From the NCBI RefSeq assembly GCF_008704995.1, contig NZ_CP023747.1, positions 7,040,001 through 7,104,000 on the forward strand: a DNA stretch of 64,000 bases, read 5' to 3'. This document shows, one piece after another, positions 58,661 to 64,000 of this stretch (the stretch's first letter is position 1; the number at the start of each line of letters is the position of its first letter). A program made the position numbers and the translations under genes. Source of the stretch: Streptomyces nodosus (GTDB taxonomy: Bacteria; Actinomycetota; Actinomycetes; Streptomycetales; Streptomycetaceae). The notes under the pieces were generated by a model that ran no database searches, was not told the origin of the DNA, and was given only the letters and a program-made list of their open reading frames with translations.

Positions 58661-59836
58661 TCACTGCTCTTCGAACGCCGCGTCCGGACGTGCGTAGGTG
58701 CGGCCCTTCCAGGCCGCGCCGCGCCCCCGGTAGTGCTGCACCGCCGAGTCGACGGTCATCAGCAGATACAGCGACGCGGTCACCGGCAGCAGCAGCGCCA
58801 GCCACGGCGGCTGACGGTAGTAGTGCAGCATCGGGGCATAGGTCACCGTCATCACCGCCTTCGCCAGCCCGCCCAGCACCAGGGCCACCGTGTTCCCCGT
58901 GACGACCCCCACGATCAACGCCACGGACGGCACCAGATAGACGACCGCGAGTCCGAGCACCGTGCCGGCGAGCAGCAGCGGACTGTGCCTCAGCTGGGCG
59001 TAGGCGCTGCGGGAGACCATCCGCCACAGATCGTGCAGCCGAGGGTAGGGGCGCACACTGTCGACGCCCTCAGCGAGCCCCAGCCAGATCCGGCCCCCGC
59101 TGTCCTTGACCGCCCGCGCCAGCGCCACATCGTCGATGACGGCCTGACTGATCGCGTCGGGGATCCGGGCGCGTTCGGCGGCGTCGGCGCGCAGCAGCAC
59201 ACAGCCGCCCGCCGCGGCGGCCGTCCGTGATTCCCGCACCGCGATCCGCCGGAAGGGGTACAACTGGGCGAAGAAATAGACGAACGCGGGGACGACCAGC
59301 CGCTCCCAGACGCTCTCCACCCGCAGCCTGGCCATCTGCGAGACGAGGTCGAAGCCGCCGGTACGGGCCGCCGAGACCAGATTGCGCAGACTGTCGGGGG
59401 CATGGGCGATGTCGGCGTCCGTCAGCAGCAGATACTCGGGTGCGCCCGCGCGTGCCAGGCCGATTCCATGGCGCACCGCCCACAGCTTGCCGGTCCAGCC
59501 CGCCGGGGGTTCGCCGGGGGAGCCGACCGTGAGCGGCAGCCCGCCGTGCCGCTTCGCCAGCTCCCGGGCCAGCTCCCCGGTCCCGTCCGTACTGCCGTCG
59601 TCGATCAGGAAGACCTCGGCGTGCCCGGGATAGTCCTGGGCGAGCAGCGACGGAAGGCTCTGCGGCAGTACCGCGGCCTCGTCCCGGGCCGGCACCACCA
59701 CCCCGACGGACGGCCAGTCCCCGGGATCCGCACGGGGCGGCAGCCGGACGTCCGTGCGCCAGAAGAAGCCCTGGCACAGCAGCAGCCACAGCCAGGCGGC
59801 GAGTGATGCGGCGGCGATCCACACGATGGCGCTCAC
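58661..59836 (-). CDS. Family 2 glycosyltransferase, membrane-bound (HpnB/CrtQ-like)
   Basis: A 391-residue GT2 enzyme. The N-terminus has one transmembrane helix (IVWIAAASLAAWLWLLLCQG), then the GT-A domain: VGVVVPARDEAAVLPQSLPS, VFLIDDGSTDGTGELA, the DAD metal motif in YLLLTDADIAHAPD, and IDDVALARAVKDSGGRIWLG. Three to four hydrophobic helices follow near residues 275-365. The layout is that of the hopene-biosynthesis-associated HpnB family. Acceptor unknown. The start is GTG 59836 and diverges from the racemase gene. Confidence 0.87.
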   Translation of the reverse strand: MSAIVWIAAASLAAWLWLLLCQGFFWRTDVRLPPRADPGDWPSVGVVVPARDEAAVLPQSLPSLLAQDYPGHAEVFLIDDGSTDGTGELARELAKRHGGLPLTVGSPGEPPAGWTGKLWAVRHGIGLARAGAPEYLLLTDADIAHAPDSLRNLVSAARTGGFDLVSQMARLRVESVWERLVVPAFVYFFAQLYPFRRIAVRESRTAAAAGGCVLLRADAAERARIPDAISQAVIDDVALARAVKDSGGRIWLGLAEGVDSVRPYPRLHDLWRMVSRSAYAQLRHSPLLLAGTVLGLAVVYLVPSVALIVGVVTGNTVALVLGGLAKAVMTVTYAPMLHYYRQPPWLALLLPVTASLYLLMTVDSAVQHYRGRGAAWKGRTYARPDAAFEEQ

Positions 59837-59881
59837 CCGCGCAGTCTGCCCCACCGGGCGGGCCGACGCGCGCCCATCGAC

Positions 59882-59887
59882 TATCGT
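59882..59887 (+). promoter_or_regulatory. -10 box of the leaderless racemase-like transcript
   Basis: TATCGT ends 6 nt before the GTG at 59894; no ribosome site is present. Confidence 0.5.
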
Positions 59888-59893
59888 GACCGG

Positions 59894-60679
59894 GTGAAGA
59901 TCGCGCTCATGGACTCCGGAATCGGCCTGCTTCCCGCCGCCGCGGCGGCACGGCGTCTGCGGCCCGATGCGGATCTCGTACTCTCCTGGGACCCCGACGG
60001 GATGCCCTGGGGACCGCGCACTCCACAGGACATCACCGAACGGGCCCTGGCCGTCGCCGAGGCCGCCGCCGTGCACCGCCCCGACGTCCTGATCGTCGCC
60101 TGCAACACCGCGTCGGTGCACTCGCTGCCGGCGCTGCGCGCCCGGTTCGAACCGGATCTGCCGATCATCGGCACGGTCCCGGCGATCAAGCCGGCCGCGG
60201 CGGGCGGCGGACCCGTGGCCATCTGGGCCACGCCCGCCACCACGGGCAGCCCCTACCAGCGCGGACTCATCCGGGACTTCGCCGACGGGGTGACCGTCAC
60301 CGAGGTGCCGTGCCCCGGGCTCGCCGACGCCGTGCACCACGCGGACGGCGCGGGGGTGGAGGCCGCCATCGCCGCGGCGGCCGCGCTCACCCCCGAGGAC
60401 GTCACCACCGTCGTGCTCGGCTGCACCAATTACGAACTGGTCGCCGACCGCATCCGCGCGGCTCTGCAGCGGCCCGGCCGGGCGCCGCTCATCCTGCACG
60501 GGACCGCCGGCGCGGTGGTCGCGCAGGCGCTGCGCCGCATCGAGGAGACATCCGCGCCCGAGGCTCCCGCCACGGGCGGTCTGACGATCATGCTGAGCGG
60601 TCGTGCGGGAGTGCTGCCCGCGGAGGCACTGGACTACGCCGAGGGCAGGCTTCTGCAGGAGGTCAGCCCGGCGCGCTGA
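59894..60679 (+). CDS. Aspartate/glutamate racemase family protein
   Basis: A 261-residue MurI-like protein. The family motifs are MDSGIGLLPAAAA (DSGxGG variant), VACNTASVHSLPAL, with the first catalytic Cys, and VVLGCTNYELVAD, with the second. Glutamate racemase (MurI) provides D-glutamate for peptidoglycan. The DSGIGLL in place of DSGxGGL and the length suggest a relative rather than the housekeeping enzyme. The start is GTG. Confidence 0.85.
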   Translation: MKIALMDSGIGLLPAAAAARRLRPDADLVLSWDPDGMPWGPRTPQDITERALAVAEAAAVHRPDVLIVACNTASVHSLPALRARFEPDLPIIGTVPAIKPAAAGGGPVAIWATPATTGSPYQRGLIRDFADGVTVTEVPCPGLADAVHHADGAGVEAAIAAAAALTPEDVTTVVLGCTNYELVADRIRAALQRPGRAPLILHGTAGAVVAQALRRIEETSAPEAPATGGLTIMLSGRAGVLPAEALDYAEGRLLQEVSPAR

Positions 60680-60767
60680 AGCAGGACCCGGTTTCGGTGT
60701 CGCGCCACCCAGGTACGCCCGGACGAGTGACTCTCCGCGACCTGGTGCCCGCGCTGCGGAACCTCGG

Positions 60768-60773
60768 TACCCT
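60768..60773 (+). promoter_or_regulatory. -10 box of the leaderless gene at 60780
   Basis: TACCCT ends 6 nt before the ATG at 60780 with no ribosome site between. Confidence 0.5.
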
Positions 60774-60779
60774 CATGGC

Positions 60780-61313
60780 ATGAGGGAGCACCCCCCTGGC
60801 GACCCCGAGGTCTGGACGGGGCGCGCGACCAACCGCGCACAGTGGCTGCTGGCGCTCGGCGGCGCGGCCTGTATGGCGCTCGGTATCGAGTTGGCCGTGG
60901 ACTCCGCCTGGACGTCCGGCACGGTTCCCCTGGTCATGTCCGTGGTCGGCTGTATCGCGGCCGGGCTGCTGGTCCTGTTCGGCACGCTGGCCTTCGTCCA
61001 TGTCGCCGTGAAGGTCGACAAGGACTGCCTCGAAGTGCGCTGCGGCCATATAGGGGTGCCACGACGCCGTATCCCCCTCGCGCTGGTCGCCGGTGCCGAA
61101 TTCGTGCCCCGGGTCACCCCGCGGCAGTGGGGCGGCTGGGGCTATCGCTGGCGGCCCGAGAAGGGCACCGCCGTCGTCGTACGGCGCGGTGAGGCGGTCG
61201 CCCTGCGCCTCTGGGACGGCCATGTCTTCACGATCACCGTGGACAACGCGGAGTCGGCGGTACGGGTCATCCGCGCCCGGCTCCACCCGAGCCTGCCCGG
61301 CGCCACCCACTGA
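60780..61313 (+). CDS. Small membrane protein with PH-like C-terminal domain
   Basis: A 177-residue protein with two transmembrane helices (WLLALGGAACMALGIELAV near residues 22-40 and LVMSVVGCIAAGLLVLFGTL near 51-70) followed by a beta-rich soluble part (VKVDKDCLEVRCGHIGVPRR; GYRWRPEKGTAVVVRRGEAV; WDGHVFTITVDNAESAVRVI) that resembles a bacterial PH-like domain. No function is known to me. It is the second of five leaderless genes in a row. Confidence 0.75.
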   Translation: MREHPPGDPEVWTGRATNRAQWLLALGGAACMALGIELAVDSAWTSGTVPLVMSVVGCIAAGLLVLFGTLAFVHVAVKVDKDCLEVRCGHIGVPRRRIPLALVAGAEFVPRVTPRQWGGWGYRWRPEKGTAVVVRRGEAVALRLWDGHVFTITVDNAESAVRVIRARLHPSLPGATH

Positions 61314-61400
61314 TCCACCCAAGCGCCACGGCGGCGGGACGGGCGGGAGCGTCCGAGGCGTGCGGACTCACCGAGCTGTCGGCGATTCGGTCACGCACCG

Positions 61401-61406
61401 TACACT
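61401..61406 (+). promoter_or_regulatory. -10 box of the leaderless lnt transcript
   Basis: TACACT ends 6 nt before the GTG at 61413; no ribosome site is present. Confidence 0.5.
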
Positions 61407-61412
61407 CCCCGG

Positions 61413-63062
61413 GTGACCGTCACCGCAACCTCCGTGGGTAGGCCGGAACAGCCTGCACCCCCGGCCGCACCCTCCGGGGCACGCCGGATGCAGCGCCTCG
61501 TCCCGGCCGCCACCGCGGCGCTCTCCGGAGTGCTGCTGTATGTCAGTTTTCCGCCCCGGACCCTGTGGTGGCTGGCCCTCCCGGCCTTCGCCCTCTTCGG
61601 CTGGACCCTGCGCGACCGAAGCTGGAAGGCGGGCCTCGGCCTCGGCTATCTCTTCGGCCTCGGCTTTCTTCTGCCGCTGCTCGTCTGGACCGGGGTCGAG
61701 GTCGGCTCCGGCCCCTGGCTGGCACTGGTCGTGGTGGAGGCGATCTTCGTCGCGCTCGTCGGCGCGGGCATCGCACTCGTCTCCCGGCTGCCCGCCTGGC
61801 CGGTGTGGGCCGCCGCCGTGTGGATCGCGGGAGAGGCGGCCCGCGCGCGGGCGCCGTTCGGCGGCTTCCCCTGGGGGAAGGTCGCCTTCGGCCAGGCGGA
61901 CGGTGTGTTCCTGCCGCTCGCCGCGGTCGGCGGTACCCCGGTGCTCGGCTTCGCGGTCGTGCTCTGCGGCTTCGGGCTGTACGAGACGGTGCGGGTCGTC
62001 GTGGCCCACCGGCGAGGAGACGGCGGTGCACCCTGGCGCGGCGCGGCGGTGACCGCCCTGCTCAGCCTTGTCGTCCCCGTGCTGGGGGCCCTCGCCGCGC
62101 GCTCCCTGGTCAGCGACAAGGCCGAGAACGGCACCGCCACCGTCGCCGTCGTCCAGGGCAATGTGCCGCGTGCCGGGCTCGAGTTCAACGCCCAGCGGCG
62201 GGCCGTCCTCGACTACCACGCACGGGAGACCATACGGCTTGCCGAGCAGGTCAGAGCAGGGAAGGTCCCCCGGCCCGACCTGGTGCTGTGGCCCGAGAAC
62301 TCCTCCGACATCGACCCCTTCGCCAACCCCGACGCCGCCGCCGTGATCCAGGGCGCAGCCGACGCGATCGGCGTGCCCCTGTCCGTCGGCGCCGTGGTCG
62401 AGCGCGGCGGCAAGCTCTACAACGAGCAGATCCTCTGGGACCCCGACAAGGGGCCGGTGAACACCTACGACAAGCGGCAGGTGCAGCCCTTCGGCGAGTA
62501 CCTCCCGCTGCGCCCGCTCCTCGGCGCCATCAACAAGGACTGGACGTCCATGGTCCGCCAGGACTTCAGCCGGGGGAACAAGCCGGGCGTGTTCACCATG
62601 GCGGGCGCCAAGGTCGGGCTCGTCACCTGCTACGAGGCCGCCTTCGACTGGGCCGTGCGCAGCACCGTCACCGACGGCGCGCAGCTGCTCTCCGTCCCCA
62701 GCAACAACGCCACGTTCGACCGCAGCGAGATGACCTACCAGCAGCTGGCCATGTCCCGGGTACGGGCGGTGGAGCACAGCCGCACCGTGACCGTGCCGGT
62801 GACCAGCGGTGTCAGCGCCGTCATCCTGCCGGACGGGACGATCACCCAGCGGACCGGGATGTTCGTGGCCGCCTCGCTCGTCCAGAAGGTGCCGCTGCGC
62901 TCCTCCGAGACACCCGCCACCCGGCTCGGCACCCTGCCCGAACTGCTTCTGGTGCTGGTCGCGGCCGGCGGGCTGGGCCGGGCGGCGGTGTCCGCCGTGC
63001 GCCGCCGCGCCGACCGGGAGATCCATGCCGAACAACAGCGGGTGACGGAGGCGGCCCGCTAG
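61413..63062 (+). CDS. lnt: Apolipoprotein N-acyltransferase
   Basis: A 549-residue Lnt. Six to eight transmembrane helices occupy residues 25-235, including the conserved WGKVAFGQADGVFLPLAAVG. The nitrilase-type periplasmic domain follows: catalytic Glu in LVLWPENSSDID, Lys in NTYDKRQVQPFGEYLP, and Cys in VGLVTCYEAAFDW. Lnt adds the third acyl chain to lipoproteins. No Ppm1-type glycosyltransferase is fused, unlike in mycobacteria, although the GT2 at 58661 is close. Start is GTG 61413, stop is TAG. Confidence 0.93.
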   Translation: MTVTATSVGRPEQPAPPAAPSGARRMQRLVPAATAALSGVLLYVSFPPRTLWWLALPAFALFGWTLRDRSWKAGLGLGYLFGLGFLLPLLVWTGVEVGSGPWLALVVVEAIFVALVGAGIALVSRLPAWPVWAAAVWIAGEAARARAPFGGFPWGKVAFGQADGVFLPLAAVGGTPVLGFAVVLCGFGLYETVRVVVAHRRGDGGAPWRGAAVTALLSLVVPVLGALAARSLVSDKAENGTATVAVVQGNVPRAGLEFNAQRRAVLDYHARETIRLAEQVRAGKVPRPDLVLWPENSSDIDPFANPDAAAVIQGAADAIGVPLSVGAVVERGGKLYNEQILWDPDKGPVNTYDKRQVQPFGEYLPLRPLLGAINKDWTSMVRQDFSRGNKPGVFTMAGAKVGLVTCYEAAFDWAVRSTVTDGAQLLSVPSNNATFDRSEMTYQQLAMSRVRAVEHSRTVTVPVTSGVSAVILPDGTITQRTGMFVAASLVQKVPLRSSETPATRLGTLPELLLVLVAAGGLGRAAVSAVRRRADREIHAEQQRVTEAAR

Positions 63063-63065
63063 GGT
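63060..63065 (+). promoter_or_regulatory. -10 box of the NUDIX gene, overlapping the lnt stop
   Basis: TAGGGT begins with the TAG stop codon of lnt and ends 6 nt before the ATG at 63072. The NUDIX gene therefore seems to have its own start point even though it sits 9 bp after lnt. Confidence 0.5.
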
Positions 63066-63071
63066 CGGAGC

Positions 63072-63551
63072 ATGGCTATTCCCGACTTCATCCGGACCAT
63101 CCGGGCCTCCGCCGGTCGCCAGTTGCTCTGGCTCCCCGGTGTCACCGCCATCGTCTTCGACGACGACGGCAGGGTGCTGCTGGGGCGCCGTTCCGACACC
63201 CGCAGATGGTCGGTGATCGGAGGCATCCCCGAGCCCGGGGAGCAGCCGGCGGCCTGTGCCGTGCGCGAGGTGCAGGAGGAGACGGCCGTACGGTGCGTCG
63301 TCGAGCGGGTCGTCCTGGTCCAGGCCCTGGAGCCGGTGACATACGAGAACGGCGACAAGTGCCAGTACATGGACATCACCTTCCGCTGCCGGGCCGTCGG
63401 CGGCGAGGCCCGCGTCAACGACGACGAGTCGCTGGAGGTCGGCTGGTTCACGGTGGATGCGCTGCCGGAGCTCAATGAGTTCGGACTGCTTCGGATCAAG
63501 CAGTCGCTGTCGGATGCACCCACATGGTTCGACCCCACGAATCCGCTGTGA
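63072..63551 (+). CDS. NUDIX hydrolase
   Basis: A 159-residue NUDIX protein with a full box: GGIPEPGEQPAACAVREVQE followed by ETAV (residues 50-73). It opens LLWLPGVTAIVFDDDGRVLL, and ends with WFTVDALPELNEFGLLRIKQ. Such enzymes hydrolyse nucleoside diphosphates linked to another group. It lies 9 bp downstream of lnt but has a -10 box that overlaps the lnt stop. Confidence 0.9.
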   Translation: MAIPDFIRTIRASAGRQLLWLPGVTAIVFDDDGRVLLGRRSDTRRWSVIGGIPEPGEQPAACAVREVQEETAVRCVVERVVLVQALEPVTYENGDKCQYMDITFRCRAVGGEARVNDDESLEVGWFTVDALPELNEFGLLRIKQSLSDAPTWFDPTNPL

Positions 63552-63594
63552 AGTATGTGCGGTAACCATATGGGGAGGGGTAGGGGGCCAGCCT

Positions 63595-63600
63595 AGGGTC
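63595..63600 (+). promoter_or_regulatory. -10 box of the leaderless SDR transcript
   Basis: TAGGGT ends 6 nt before the ATG at 63607, the same hexamer and spacing as for the NUDIX gene. Confidence 0.5.
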
Positions 63601-63606
63601 GAACCA

Positions 63607-64000
63607 TGACCGCGCCCCATCCCCTCCCGGCCGCGCCCGTCCCCTCGCTCGACCTCGGCGGACGCACCGCCCTCGTCACCGGTGCCGCCGGCGGCATCGG
63701 CCGCGCCTGCGCGCTGCGGCTGGCCGCCGCCGGCGCCGAGGTGAGGGCGGTCGACCGGGACGCCGCAGGCCTGGACGCGCTCCGCGACGCCGCCCGGGGC
63801 CTCCTGGGCACCGTCCGCCCGCAGGTCCTCGACCTCACCGACCTGGACGCGGCCGAAGGTGCCGCGGCCGGAACCGATGTCCTGGTCAACAATGCGGGGA
63901 TCCAGCTGGTCCGCCCCCTGGAGGAGTTCCCGCCCGAGGTCTTCCACACCATCTTGACGGTGATGCTCGAAGCTCCGTTCCGGCTCCTTCGCGGGGCCCT
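63607..64000 (+). CDS. SDR family oxidoreductase, 5' part only
   Basis: The first 131 codons of a short-chain dehydrogenase, cut by the window end. The NAD(P) motif is TALVTGAAGGIGRACALRLA (near residues 21-40) and the NNAG motif is VLVNNAGIQLVRPLEEF. The spacing and IQLVRPLEEFP string resemble 3-hydroxybutyrate dehydrogenase-type SDRs. The active-site Tyr and Lys lie beyond the window. Confidence 0.88.

Noticed and set aside
61368..63947. An 859-residue minus-strand open frame
   Set aside because: It is the shadow of lnt, NUDIX and the SDR gene; the translation is low-complexity with no motif.

Overview
The window is chromosomal DNA of a high-G+C actinomycete, almost certainly Streptomyces. 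Codon third positions are saturated with G/C. The gene families are typical of the genus: etfBA, a TerD-type protein, DUF1707, SHOCT, DUF6643, Rv1733c-like, ROK, LacI, DeoR and RpiR regulators, and an actinobacterial Lnt. No rRNA gene, complete tRNA gene or CRISPR array was found.

Layout. 1-6 kb: M56 peptidase and DUF5134, a FUSC exporter with its MarR regulator behind a palindromic operator, a VOC protein, a GNAT and a glycerophosphodiesterase. 6.3-11 kb: a translationally coupled trio (DUF6421, SDR, threonine aldolase) and a pair (transglutaminase-like, B3/B4-domain). 11-15.3 kb: acyltransferase, thioredoxin, a short Cys-containing leader ORF before a flavin reductase, then etfB-etfA closed by a perfect terminator. 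15.4-18 kb: a 34-bp tandem repeat, then divergent LacI and ROK-kinase genes around a perfect palindrome. 18-26 kb: an accessory stretch with two SMI1/KNR4 proteins, an aminoglycoside-phosphotransferase-like protein, DUF1707, a small secreted peptide, a VWA protein, a deleted IS5-family remnant, an intact 1,119-bp IS5-family element with TAA target duplication, and fragments of an HD-domain gene and an integrase. 26-36 kb: P-loop/NUDIX fusion, kinase-like protein, M20 dipeptidase, geranylgeranyl reductase-like flavoprotein, F420-type DUF385 protein divergent from a TetR gene across five copies of one palindrome, NarL-type two-component pair and an MFS transporter. 36-48 kb: HD protein, GlxA-type AraC regulator, GH15, a DeoR/SIS/class II aldolase sugar-phosphate locus, RlmG-like methyltransferase, AlkB coupled to a ROK repressor, EamA transporter divergent from RpiR, and a SHOCT protein. 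48-58.6 kb: anti-sigma-type ATPase, cysteine synthase-like enzyme, a second DeoR, a beta-helix/AAA+ fusion, Rv1733c-like, MOSC, DUF6643 and a double-TerD protein. 58.6-64 kb: glycosyltransferase, Asp/Glu racemase-like protein, small membrane protein, Lnt, NUDIX hydrolase and a truncated SDR.

Two genome-scale themes stand out. Many genes begin 6-8 nt downstream of a TANNNT-like -10 hexamer with no Shine-Dalgarno sequence, so they are probably leaderless; five consecutive plus-strand genes near the right end share this arrangement. Second, many local regulators sit next to a recognisable palindrome (MarR, LacI, TetR, RpiR, NarL-type), so much of the window can be read as small self-regulated units. 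All functions are inferred from the sequence read by eye; no database search was run.
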